From the NCBI GenBank assembly GCA_002840685.1, contig PHBU01000007.1, positions 186,001 to 250,000 on the forward strand: a stretch of 64,000 nt of DNA, read 5' to 3'. Positions 34,034 through 42,967 of this stretch are shown piece by piece. The stretch is from Chloroflexi bacterium HGW-Chloroflexi-6 (GTDB lineage: Bacteria > Chloroflexota > Anaerolineae > Anaerolineales > Villigracilaceae). Position numbers and translations under genes: made by a program. The notes under the pieces are model-generated. The model was not told the origin of the DNA, did no database searches, and worked only from the letters and a program-made list of their open reading frames with translations. Position 1 is the stretch's first letter; each line of letters opens with the position of its first letter.

Positions 34034-34537
34034 ATGTCCATTCAAATTGCCATCCTGACCGTTTCAGATCGTTCTTTTCGTGGAGAACGGGAAGATCTTT
34101 CTGGTCCGGCCCTGCAGGCGCAAGTGGTTGCCCTCGGCTGGCAGGTTTGGCGTGTCTCCATCGTCCCCGATGAAATGGATCAAATTGCCGGCACCCTGTC
34201 AGCCTGGGCCGACAGCGGCCAGGTAGATGTCATCCTGACCACGGGCGGGACCGGTTTTGCTCCGCGCGACATCACGCCTGAAGCCACCCGCCAGGTGGTT
34301 GAGCGCCTGACCCCGGGCCTCGACGAGGCCATGCGCGCCGCCAGTCTCAAGATCACGGCGCATGCCATGCTCTCTCGCGCCCTTTCTGGAATTCGTAAAC
34401 GCACACTGATCGTCAACCTGCCGGGCAGCCCGCGCGGCGCGGTTGAAAATTTCCTGACTATCGCGCCGGTCTTGCCGCATGCTGTGGAGTTGTTGCACGA
34501 AGATGCCGCCGCCGAAGGCGGGCATCGCAGTCTTTGA
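34034..34537 (+). CDS. Molybdopterin adenylyltransferase (MogA/MoaB)
   Basis: A 167-residue MoCF-domain protein. Key motifs are TVSDRSFRGEREDLSGP, DVILTTGGTGFAPRDITPEA and VNLPGSPRGAVENF, all conserved in MogA/MoaB. It adenylylates molybdopterin before metal insertion in molybdenum-cofactor synthesis. No other moa/mog/moe gene is in the window. A strong terminator follows. Confidence 0.93.
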   Translation: MSIQIAILTVSDRSFRGEREDLSGPALQAQVVALGWQVWRVSIVPDEMDQIAGTLSAWADSGQVDVILTTGGTGFAPRDITPEATRQVVERLTPGLDEAMRAASLKITAHAMLSRALSGIRKRTLIVNLPGSPRGAVENFLTIAPVLPHAVELLHEDAAAEGGHRSL

Positions 34538-34544
34538 ATCAACT

Positions 34545-34574
34545 TGCAGGCCAATTTGGCCTGCATCTTTTTTT
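34545..34574 (+). terminator. Rho-independent terminator after mogA
   Basis: TGCAGGCCA and TGGCCTGCA form a 9-bp stem around ATT, followed by TCTTTTTTT. Confidence 0.92.
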
Positions 34575-34634
34575 ATGAGGGGCAGCCTGGCGAAATTAAC
34601 GCCTCGGGATGTTTTTTGATAAGGACGAACGAAC

Positions 34635-35939
34635 ATGACCATTCCCAACTCCACCCCGGTTTACGCAGTCCCCGAAGATAAGCTGGTCCCGGTCAGCGAT
34701 CATTTAAGCGGTTTGATGGACATTCCGCCTTCGCGCATGTTCCTGATCAACAAATCGCTCAAAGTCTACCAGCAAAACAACCCCGGCGCGGTGGTTTTCG
34801 ACGCATCCCAGGGCGATGGCGGCGCATCGCTGCCAGGTGTGCCCACAATCATCCTGGAACGCGCCGCCCAGATGCAGATCGAGCACGGCACCGCCTACGA
34901 TATGCCCTACGGCACGGACGCCTACCGCAAAGCGGTCGTCGAGCAATACTGGAAACTGGATTCGAGTCTGAGGGTTGGCCCGGCCAATGTGCTCGGCGCA
35001 TGCGGTGGACGGGATGCCCTGGTCAAAGCCTACGGCGCGATGCTCTCGCTCGGCCATGGCCGTCAGGGCGACCTGATCATGGTCTCGCGCGTGCCGTGGA
35101 TCTCGTATAACTGGGGGCCGTACGGTGTCGGGGCGAACACGCTCTGGGCGCCTGGCGACCCGGCCCAGGGTTGGGCCTATTCCGAAGATGCGATCCACGA
35201 GAGTGTGGCCTTCGCAGCCCGCAGCGGACGCAAGATCGCCGGGCTGGTCATCACCAATCCCGACAACCCGACCGGGCTGACGGTTTCGGTCGAGAAACAG
35301 GTTTCACTGGCCAGGACCGCCCTCGAAGCTGGCGTGGCCTTTGTTTTCTTCGACTGGATGTACCACTACGTTACAGATGAAACCCCGATGGATTTGAACA
35401 CTTTCCTGCCGCATTTCAGCTCCGAAGAGCGCAAGCGCCTGTTCTTCCTGGATGGGATTACCAAAAGCCTGGGTGGCTCGAACATCCGCAACTGCCACCT
35501 GATCGCGGACGAGGATGTGGTCAAGTTCATGGCCGCGCGCGCCTCGCACACGGTTTACCCGACCTTCTACTCGCTGGCGGTGGCAATGGCCGCCTATGAG
35601 ATGGGATATTTCGAAGCCAGCCGCTCGATCATTGAGCCGACCAACGCCAGCCGCGCGCTTCTGCAAGGTTTGCTCGCCCAAAGCGGTCTGCAGCACATCC
35701 TTGGCAAGGGCTATTATGCATTTATTAATGTGGGGGAAAACATCAGAGCCAAAGGCTGGCCCGACGGCGAACCGCTTGGCCAGTACCTGGCCGAAAACTT
35801 CGGTGTGGCGGTCGTGCCGGGAGCATTTTTCTCACCCTTCGGCGGCGACTGGATCCGTTTCTCGTACGCCACTCCGCCGGAGCGAACGCGGGCGGCCTGG
35901 GAGCGGCTGGTGGATGGGTTGGAGAGTTTGAAAGGCTGA
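34635..35939 (+). CDS. Class I/II pyridoxal-phosphate aminotransferase
   Basis: A 434-residue fold-type I PLP enzyme. The Asn of VITNPDNPTG contacts PLP, the Asp is in VFFDWMYHY, the Schiff-base lysine is in GITKSLGGSNIRN, and the C-terminal substrate Arg is in DWIRFSYA. AAGGACG lies upstream of the ATG. The amino donor and acceptor are not evident. It converges on the giant aminotransferase-PEPC-like gene; whether they share a pathway is open, but two unrelated aminotransferase genes side by side is notable. Confidence 0.9.
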   Translation: MTIPNSTPVYAVPEDKLVPVSDHLSGLMDIPPSRMFLINKSLKVYQQNNPGAVVFDASQGDGGASLPGVPTIILERAAQMQIEHGTAYDMPYGTDAYRKAVVEQYWKLDSSLRVGPANVLGACGGRDALVKAYGAMLSLGHGRQGDLIMVSRVPWISYNWGPYGVGANTLWAPGDPAQGWAYSEDAIHESVAFAARSGRKIAGLVITNPDNPTGLTVSVEKQVSLARTALEAGVAFVFFDWMYHYVTDETPMDLNTFLPHFSSEERKRLFFLDGITKSLGGSNIRNCHLIADEDVVKFMAARASHTVYPTFYSLAVAMAAYEMGYFEASRSIIEPTNASRALLQGLLAQSGLQHILGKGYYAFINVGENIRAKGWPDGEPLGQYLAENFGVAVVPGAFFSPFGGDWIRFSYATPPERTRAAWERLVDGLESLKG

Positions 35940-35950
35940 TTAAAGAGAAA

Positions 35951-35987
35951 AACGGCGGCTGCCATACAAGGCGGTCGCCGTTTTTTT
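35951..35987 (+). terminator. Rho-independent terminator after the aminotransferase
   Basis: AACGGCGGCTGCC pairs with GGCGGTCGCCGTT (with G-U pairs) across ATACAA and runs into TTTTTTT. Confidence 0.88.
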
Positions 35988-36055
35988 GATATTTGTGGTG
36001 TGGAAGAAAATTCTGCAGTTCAGGGCGGGCAGATTAGCAATCATCCCTACGGGCG

Positions 36056-39000
36056 CTAGCCATTCTCCCCGGCCAGCCGCGCAATTTGCAGCACGCAGCA
36101 GCGTAGGACAGCCTGTTTTTCGGCGGGCATGGCGGTTTCTTCGATCAGCGCGATGCGTTCCACATCGTTGATGGCGCGGATGATGCTGACCGGCACTTCG
36201 ATGCTGCCTTCGGTCATGTTGCTGAGTTGTTCGACTGCGCCGACCAGGAATTGGCGCATTTCATCGTCAACGCGGGCAGAGCGCAGGAAATCGGTCAGCG
36301 CCGAGGGTAATTTTTGTCCGCGAGCGGCGCCCGAGGCTCCGGGTGAGCGGGTTGACGAGACCGAATGCAGGGCTGTCGCCAGTTCGGTAAAACTCTGAAC
36401 GCGCTGGTAAATCGAGTCGCCCATCAAATCCCAGATGACCGAGCGCCAGTAGCGCACCTGTTCTGGCAGTTGTAGCAGCTGTGTAACCTGCTTCTGCCAG
36501 CTTGCATCGATCTTGCCGTAACCCTGTGGGTGGGCATCTTGCAGCATCCGACCCAGGTCGGTGTTGAACAGGTTTTCCTGCATCAAGACTGCCAGGTCGG
36601 GGCGCAGGGTTGGCAGCAGGTCGGGGATGAAGACTCCGTTTTCGACAAAATCGCTGACGTTCAAGCCGTGCCGCCGCAGAAGCTCCTGCTGGAACAAGGA
36701 GATGAAGCGCAGCATGGCATCGTTGTCTTCGCGCAAGGCCACAAAGGCTGAGTTCCCGGCCGGGAAGGCTGTTTCGATGCGCTTGACGAATTCTCCCCGC
36801 CAGTCCTGGTAAATGCGCAGGGTGTGCAGGATCTCGTAGATCGGCAGGCGCGGCAAAAGGCGCTCGGCGATCAGGCTGTCGCGCTCGGCGTCGGGCAGGG
36901 TTTTTTGGGCGTAATATTCCAGGGCGCGGAACAGGCCGGTGGTCAGCTGGTTGATGCCCAGAACGCTGGTTTGCGACTGGTTGTGGGCGATGGCCCGCAG
37001 CAAACTGCCGTGCTTCGAGAGCGGGATCATTTCGGCAACGTTGGCCAGGATCTGCTGTCCCCGGTCGACACCCGAGGCGGTCCGCAGGCGGGAGGTGGGG
37101 CGGTCACGCAACTGGGGAATGGAGCGCCCGATAAAGTACGAAATGATGTGGATGCCGAAGACATCCTCCGGCCTGCCGTAGACAATGTGGCGGAAGTGCT
37201 CGGTCAATTCTCCCAGGAAACCCTCGTAGAGTGCTTCCGGCATCCCGATCGTCAGGCGTTCCAACTCTTGCACGCCGCGGCTTTTGAGCCCCAGGCGGCT
37301 TTCGGTCAGAGTTTCAGCGGCCCGCAGCAAATTCTGGCGGTGTTCTTTTTGCGATTCACGGACGTGATAGAGCAGATTCGCCAGATCACGCACGGGCAAA
37401 AAGCGCAAATGTTCTGCCAGGCTGCTCTGGAAGGTGCGCAAATCACCACCGAGAAAGACCCCCTGGAGCGGGGTGACGGCATAGGCGGTGCTTTTCTGGG
37501 CCGCTTGCGGTAGATTTCTGGACAGCCGGCGGTGATCGTTGCCCGCGTTGATAAAGGCTGGTTTGCCGGCCACGTGCGAGTAATACCCACCTTGGCGCTG
37601 CATCGGCTCGCCGCTGCCCAATTTGATGCGCATTGTATCTGCGGCGCCATGTTCCGCCAGCCAGGTCTGGACTGCATATTTGGCTTTGATGTATTGAAAC
37701 GCACCATTGGCCTGGCTGATCTGCTGGCTCAGATCGGAGCCGGCGATGAAAACCTCGGTCATGATCTCTGCCAGGCGGCTCTGCGGCGTCTGTTCCGTGT
37801 GTCGGCTTTGGGTGGCGTAATCCCAGATGCGGTCGAGATAGTTCGGGATGTTCGTGACCGCATCGAGATCTTCAAATAAAGGAATTAACCAGATGGAGGG
37901 CAGCTCGGAATCGGGGTGTTTGCGCCGGGTCTGCTCGGTCTGGGTGCTCATTTTTCGGTCAAGGGCGATCAGCGCTTCGGGTTTGGAAGACATGCTGATC
38001 TGTAGGGCCAGGGTCATGCCCGGATTGCCATATTTTCCGGCGATGGCATTGATCTCCTGCATATTAAAGGCAGTCGTGTCGATGGCGAACTGGTCGCGGG
38101 CGGTGATCATGCCCTGGTGGATGCGTGGCGTAATGACCATGCGCTGCAAGATGTCGCGGTATCCGACCACTTCCCGCAGGAGCGGCTCCACCGCCCGGTT
38201 GGCCTGGATATCCGGAATCAGCGTGTGCAATTGCTTGCGCAGTTTCTTGTTGAGTGAAAAATAAGTTTCCATCATGCTTCGGCGTTGTTCGCGAAGCTCA
38301 CTCATCTTTTGTTCAAAACGGTCATTGTGCTGCCACAGGACCCTGGTCGGGTCACGGCGCAGGTGCAATTGGGTGGCCAATCGCTCGAGTGGGGTGGAAT
38401 CGACCGAGAAAGGCAGAATGCCGCGGTAGCGTTGTTCCAGTTGATGGGTCAACTGCGTGATGGTGTTCAGTAGTTGCGTAAAAGTGCGGCTGCGCTGCGG
38501 CAACCGGTCCAACTCAAACAAAAGATCCGGGGAAATCTGGATGTGCGAATCGGCTTTGTGGAGCAGGTTGAGGATCTGCGCCATGCGCCGGACGTTTTCC
38601 ATTACCGCGGCGGCGATCAAACGGTGACCCTGGCCTGATGGACGGTTGCTGCCGTCCCAGTCGCTCCAGAAAGACAAGAAGGGGCTGAGGGTGGTATCGG
38701 TAAATAGTTCGGTGTAGCCCTCGCTGGCGATCAGCGTATCAAGATCGACCAGGATTTCATCCGCTTCGAGCTGGGAGTTGATGCTGACGTTCTGCCCCAG
38801 GAATTCGTGGAGCATTTCGTGCCCGGCCTTTTCGATCAGCGCAGACGGAACCGGCTGCCTGGCGATCAAGGCTCGCAGGATGGAATCGAAAGTCATTTCC
38901 GTCTGCAGGGAGTATCTTTGGGTCGGGTGGACGGTGCGATCATAATTGCGTAGGCGGAAAAGCCGCTGGCGGCGGGAGAGAGAGTCCTTCATGAACTCAC

Positions 39001-41680
39001 GTTCCAGCCGGCCCGCCAGCCAATCGCCGCCGCCCGCTGCCGCCCGCTGCATCATCTCGTCACTGATGAAGGCGCGCTCCGATAGGCGGGTGCGGAAAAC
39101 ATCCAGACGCTCGGGTAGATAGTTCTTGACGAAATCGCTGCGCAGGCGCTTGCCATCCACCACCGGCAGGCTGGTCAACTGCTGCATGGCGCGGCCGTTC
39201 TCAAATTGACGGGAAATTTTTTGAGTGATCTCGTCCCATTGTTGCATGCGGGCAGCCAGCTCGTTGTTTTCACCCGATGGAAGATGGAAGGTGAGCTGTT
39301 TGCGGTTGTAGCGCGCGTCTTCCTCGGCGATCATGCGGTTCAGATCGATCAGCAAACGGCGGGCCTTGACCTGCATGATTTCGGCAGGGTCCACGCCGCC
39401 CAGGGTCAGGCGGAAGGTGCGTCGCCCGGTATCGAAGCCTTCCTCGGTGCGGGCAAAGGTTGCCAGCGGCAGCAGGCCGATCCCGCGCCGGGCCAACGAG
39501 GATGCCAGCCAGTCGAGAGAGAGACCGTTCGGCAGATGTTCAACGTGCAGGAGCGGGTACATGCTCCCGGAGGGCGGGATGATGGTCAGGCCAAACGGGT
39601 TGCGGTCGGGGGGCAGGTTCTCGGAGGCAGAGATCAGCGCCTCGGTGCGCTGCTTAAAGATCGCGTTGCGCATGCGCCAGTAGGTGCGGGCGCCCTCCAG
39701 CGGGCCGCGGTAAAACAAATAGCAGATAAAAATAGCAACCAGGTTCGGTTCGATCAGATCGTTCAGACTGCGGAAGTGTTCGCGCAACTCGGTTTCGCGG
39801 ATCTCGACCACCGAGAGGCGCGCCCCGGCCAGGCAATCGGTCTTGGACATGGAGTGAACGCTGATCACGCGATCGGCCTCCGACTCGTCCAGTACCCCGT
39901 TGCGCACCAGGTCGATCGCAACCTGACGGGCGGTTTTGATAACGGGCAGGCCATCCACCGGGGCGACGTTCTGGTAAGCCAGATCGTCAATAACATAGAT
40001 CTTGTGTTGCAGGCAATATGTGATCAGCTTGCTGACATCGGCTTCGGCGAAAATGCGCCCGGTGGCGTTGTGCGGGTTGTTGATCGCCACCGCGCCGCGC
40101 TCTGGCCAGTGCGGGTCTGCCTGGCAGAGCTGCTTGATTTTTGCGATCATCGCATCTACATCCAGCGCCAGATCTCGGGTCAGCGGGACGACATGCACGT
40201 TCGGGAAACACTGTTCGTAAGACCAGCTCAGGTCAGGGAAAAGAACATCGGTGATGCCGCAGTGAAAGCCCAGCAAACCGAGGGCCGTGCGCGATGAACC
40301 GCTGGTGACCTGGCAGGCCTCCGGACGGTATTGGGGCTGGTGCTTGGCGAAAACGCTCAGGAAACTACGCTGCAGAGCCTGTCTCCAGGCCGGTTTGTGG
40401 GCGTTTTTGATGAGTTGGTTCAGCAATTCGAGGCTGTCGACATCCGCAAATTCATCGATCTGCCCGGCTTTCCAGCGTTCCTGCATGATTTTGGAAACCT
40501 TGCCGGTTTTCTCATCCAGGGAGGCCAGGGCGTGGTTCAGCGTCTGGGTGTTGCTCTGCATCAGGCGATCGAGACGGGTGCCGACCCGTGAGGCCAGTTG
40601 CGAAAGTGTGGACTCGGAAGAGTTGCCTTCGCCCCACTCGTCCAGCCAGGCTTTGTCCTCAAATATTTCTGCCGGTGTTTCGGTTTTGAGATCTGCCAGG
40701 TTCTGCTCGAGCAGGAAGTTCAAAAACTCAACTTCGGATGCCGAGGGTGTGCCTTTTAATTGGAACTGAACATTTTCAATAACGCCCAGAAATTCGGCGT
40801 TGCCGATCACAAAAACTGTCGAAAGCGAATCGAGACGCGGCGCAAAAATGGCCGGCGTCAACAGGCGGATGACCCGCTGCACCAGCTTGGCTTCGCGCGC
40901 CAGCGAGTGCTGGTTGAGCGCATTGTTGGCTTCAATAAAGAACAGGGGATATTGGATGCTCAGTAAACGCAGCTTGCGGCGCGTTTCTTCATTCAATGGG
41001 CCGCCAATCACCAGGAAGGTCGGAACCTCCGGTTGTGCGGCGAGCCACTGCTCCACTTCGACGCGCGCCACCCGTTCATCGTTGGAGAGCGGCTCGATCT
41101 GGATGTTGGGAATATCACTAAACGGTTCGGGGAATTCGTAGTGATAGCACAAAACGCGGGCGGGCGTGATCTGCAAATAATTGGAGACCGCAGAAAAAAG
41201 CACGCGCAGGGTTTCGTTGATGCCGCCCGAAGCCAGGATGATTTCGCGCTTGCCCGATTTTTCGCCCATGTCGTATTGCAGGGGTTCCTGCTGGTTCTCC
41301 AGCCACTTGCGGAACGCCTGAACCAATGCGTGCGGGGCCTTGCGGTTGTATCCACCGCGCGGCATGTAGGGCGAGCTTTTTTGGATGGTGCGGATTAAAA
41401 ATTCCAGCTTGGGCTTGTCCGCGGCATCCCAGCCCAGGTGCTCGAGCAGGATATCGGCATCCGCATCCGCCAGATCCTGGCGGCGGACATCGATTCCCAG
41501 TGCGATGCGCAGGAAAGCCGAAGACAGCTTGACATCCTGAAGCGGATTCCCAATATGAAAATTGACCCGTTCCTCAGGCGGAACTGGCGCGGCTGCCGTG
41601 GCCTCACTGATTTCTGAAACCCGAGCAACCCGAATCTGCTTCAGGCGAAAAAAAGCCAGGGGATCAGTTTGCGTTTTCAT
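36056..41680 (-). CDS. Giant tandem aminotransferase-like / PEP-carboxylase-like fusion protein
   Basis: An 1874-residue soluble protein with three parts. Residues ~35-345 are an aminotransferase class I/II fold that lacks the PLP lysine (GNAE at 293-296 where SMSK is expected). Residues ~430-785 are a second, complete copy: Asn538 in NNPHNATG, Asp566/Tyr569 in DLAYQ, Lys613 in SMSKTD and Arg757 in FRLTLGG. Residues ~790-1874 resemble phosphoenolpyruvate carboxylase, nearest the archaeal type: His918 in TVHPTQ, FWSDWDGSN (1004-1012), IPLFED with Glu1270, FIAGSD with Asp1316 and LGSGEPMQRQGG with Arg1362. PEP carboxylase makes oxaloacetate and an aspartate aminotransferase would aminate it, so PEP-to-aspartate channelling is an attractive but unproven idea. 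The start overlaps the SPFH stop (ATGA). Confidence 0.8.
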   Translation of the reverse strand: MKTQTDPLAFFRLKQIRVARVSEISEATAAAPVPPEERVNFHIGNPLQDVKLSSAFLRIALGIDVRRQDLADADADILLEHLGWDAADKPKLEFLIRTIQKSSPYMPRGGYNRKAPHALVQAFRKWLENQQEPLQYDMGEKSGKREIILASGGINETLRVLFSAVSNYLQITPARVLCYHYEFPEPFSDIPNIQIEPLSNDERVARVEVEQWLAAQPEVPTFLVIGGPLNEETRRKLRLLSIQYPLFFIEANNALNQHSLAREAKLVQRVIRLLTPAIFAPRLDSLSTVFVIGNAEFLGVIENVQFQLKGTPSASEVEFLNFLLEQNLADLKTETPAEIFEDKAWLDEWGEGNSSESTLSQLASRVGTRLDRLMQSNTQTLNHALASLDEKTGKVSKIMQERWKAGQIDEFADVDSLELLNQLIKNAHKPAWRQALQRSFLSVFAKHQPQYRPEACQVTSGSSRTALGLLGFHCGITDVLFPDLSWSYEQCFPNVHVVPLTRDLALDVDAMIAKIKQLCQADPHWPERGAVAINNPHNATGRIFAEADVSKLITYCLQHKIYVIDDLAYQNVAPVDGLPVIKTARQVAIDLVRNGVLDESEADRVISVHSMSKTDCLAGARLSVVEIRETELREHFRSLNDLIEPNLVAIFICYLFYRGPLEGARTYWRMRNAIFKQRTEALISASENLPPDRNPFGLTIIPPSGSMYPLLHVEHLPNGLSLDWLASSLARRGIGLLPLATFARTEEGFDTGRRTFRLTLGGVDPAEIMQVKARRLLIDLNRMIAEEDARYNRKQLTFHLPSGENNELAARMQQWDEITQKISRQFENGRAMQQLTSLPVVDGKRLRSDFVKNYLPERLDVFRTRLSERAFISDEMMQRAAAGGGDWLAGRLEREFMKDSLSRRQRLFRLRNYDRTVHPTQRYSLQTEMTFDSILRALIARQPVPSALIEKAGHEMLHEFLGQNVSINSQLEADEILVDLDTLIASEGYTELFTDTTLSPFLSFWSDWDGSNRPSGQGHRLIAAAVMENVRRMAQILNLLHKADSHIQISPDLLFELDRLPQRSRTFTQLLNTITQLTHQLEQRYRGILPFSVDSTPLERLATQLHLRRDPTRVLWQHNDRFEQKMSELREQRRSMMETYFSLNKKLRKQLHTLIPDIQANRAVEPLLREVVGYRDILQRMVITPRIHQGMITARDQFAIDTTAFNMQEINAIAGKYGNPGMTLALQISMSSKPEALIALDRKMSTQTEQTRRKHPDSELPSIWLIPLFEDLDAVTNIPNYLDRIWDYATQSRHTEQTPQSRLAEIMTEVFIAGSDLSQQISQANGAFQYIKAKYAVQTWLAEHGAADTMRIKLGSGEPMQRQGGYYSHVAGKPAFINAGNDHRRLSRNLPQAAQKSTAYAVTPLQGVFLGGDLRTFQSSLAEHLRFLPVRDLANLLYHVRESQKEHRQNLLRAAETLTESRLGLKSRGVQELERLTIGMPEALYEGFLGELTEHFRHIVYGRPEDVFGIHIISYFIGRSIPQLRDRPTSRLRTASGVDRGQQILANVAEMIPLSKHGSLLRAIAHNQSQTSVLGINQLTTGLFRALEYYAQKTLPDAERDSLIAERLLPRLPIYEILHTLRIYQDWRGEFVKRIETAFPAGNSAFVALREDNDAMLRFISLFQQELLRRHGLNVSDFVENGVFIPDLLPTLRPDLAVLMQENLFNTDLGRMLQDAHPQGYGKIDASWQKQVTQLLQLPEQVRYWRSVIWDLMGDSIYQRVQSFTELATALHSVSSTRSPGASGAARGQKLPSALTDFLRSARVDDEMRQFLVGAVEQLSNMTEGSIEVPVSIIRAINDVERIALIEETAMPAEKQAVLRCCVLQIARLAGENG

Positions 41681-42645
41681 CCATTCTTCTTGGCTTCCAA
41701 CGCCTTGTTCATCATGTTCTGGAACAGGTTAAGCAGTTCTGAGCCAGCCAAATCTTGTGGGGAGAGCGAGATCACTGTGCGGGCATTCTTCAAACCCTGG
41801 CTGGCTTCTGCCAGGCGGGCGGCCTGGGGCGTGAGCACCAGCAGTTCAGGGTTGTTCTTGAGAATTTCAAGCTCTTCCTTCTCAAAGGATAGGCGCAGGC
41901 GGTTGCGGATCAGCTCATCTTCCAGGCGTTTCTGGGACAGGGCATTTTCCTGTTCGAGCATGGCCTTCTTGAGCGTCCCTTTTTTCAAGTCCAGGGCGTG
42001 TTCCATTTCAGCGATCTCTTCGTCGGCCTGGTATTTGGCTTTCGCGGCAGAGACGCGGGCCTGGTTGTTGAGGCGCTCGGTCTGTTCGAGCAGGCGGGCC
42101 TGTTCCTGTTGGCGCAGGGCATCCGCAATTTCGGCATCGGCCGGTTCCATCGAGTGGACAGCCAGGGAGATCAATTCGACCCCAAATTTTTCCTTGAACT
42201 GGGCAGAATGCTCATTCAAGTAATTGACGAGGCCAGTGGATGAAAGCGCGCTGATTTCCGATTTTTCGGTATATTCTTTGACAAGACCTTCCAACCGGAT
42301 GCTGGTTTCTTCGGCTGCGCGGGCGATCGCTTCGCTGCTCCAGCCGCCAACCCGCACCAACATCTGGATATTGTCCATGGCCGGGGCCACGGAACCAACC
42401 AGTTTAACGTTTACGCCCAGATTGCCCATTGCCGTCGCTTCGACAGTCAATTGGATGGGGTGGGTGGTGCGCTTGAGGGGCAGGCTGAAATGACGCGGGT
42501 AGAACAACCCGCTTCGAAGGGCGATCTTGCCATTCGATTCGTAAAGAACCAGCACATCGGGCTGGCGGATGCGAAATTCAAAAGCGATTGCCAGCACAAT
42601 CACCAATACGAGTGCTGCGGCTGCGACACCAAAAAAGATTTCCAT
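41677..42645 (-). CDS. SPFH/band 7 family membrane protein (copy 2)
   Basis: A 322-residue SPFH protein. It begins with a membrane anchor (FFGVAAAALVLVIVLAIAFEF), continues with the SPFH domain (about 25-190) and a coiled coil rich in Lys/Glu/Gln (about 195-270), and ends in a short amphipathic tail. ATG 42645 is chosen because AAGGAGG lies 8 nt upstream. It is first in an operon with the giant fusion protein and overlaps it by 4 bp, so it may tether that enzyme to the membrane or organise it. It is related to the SPFH protein at 18807. Confidence 0.87.
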   Translation of the reverse strand: MEIFFGVAAAALVLVIVLAIAFEFRIRQPDVLVLYESNGKIALRSGLFYPRHFSLPLKRTTHPIQLTVEATAMGNLGVNVKLVGSVAPAMDNIQMLVRVGGWSSEAIARAAEETSIRLEGLVKEYTEKSEISALSSTGLVNYLNEHSAQFKEKFGVELISLAVHSMEPADAEIADALRQQEQARLLEQTERLNNQARVSAAKAKYQADEEIAEMEHALDLKKGTLKKAMLEQENALSQKRLEDELIRNRLRLSFEKEELEILKNNPELLVLTPQAARLAEASQGLKNARTVISLSPQDLAGSELLNLFQNMMNKALEAKKNG

Positions 42646-42691
42646 AATAAGAACCTCCTTACCAAGCTCTACCTGGGATTTAATTCGCTGC

Positions 42692-42697
42692 ATTATA
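42692..42697 (-). promoter_or_regulatory. -10 box of the SPFH/giant-fusion operon
   Basis: Minus-strand TATAAT lies 47 nt before ATG 42645. No good -35 is visible. The rest of the gap 42700-42910 shows no gene. Confidence 0.5.
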
Positions 42698-42919
42698 CTG
42701 CGATTGGTCGGAATTGAACTGGTATGGATTTAAAAATTTATGCAATTTTTGAACAAGCTCAAAAAAACGAAGGCAAATACTAACCCGCCTATGGTTGTCC
42801 TACGTACCTTCATTTAAAAACTTGAAACTGAAGATGGGGTGAAGGTAAGCTTGAGTTTTGGCATGGCTCGGTTTTGATCGACGCATGATAGAATGCAGCC
42901 AATTGGATGACAAATGGTG

Positions 42920-42948
42920 TTGTGGCGGTTTATCGAAGTTGATATGAT
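42920..42948 (+). promoter_or_regulatory. Promoter of the selenoprotein thioredoxin gene
   Basis: TTGTGG (42920-42925) and TATGAT (42943-42948) are separated by 17 nt. The predicted start leaves a leader of about 13 nt before ATG 42968, with GTAGGA close by; the short leader makes this a tentative call. Confidence 0.4.
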
Positions 42949-42967
42949 AAAGGTAGGAACAAACATC

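Noticed and set aside
39206-40297. 363-aa plus-strand ORF inside the giant gene
   Set aside because: It is opposite the second aminotransferase domain, which carries intact catalytic motifs in order.
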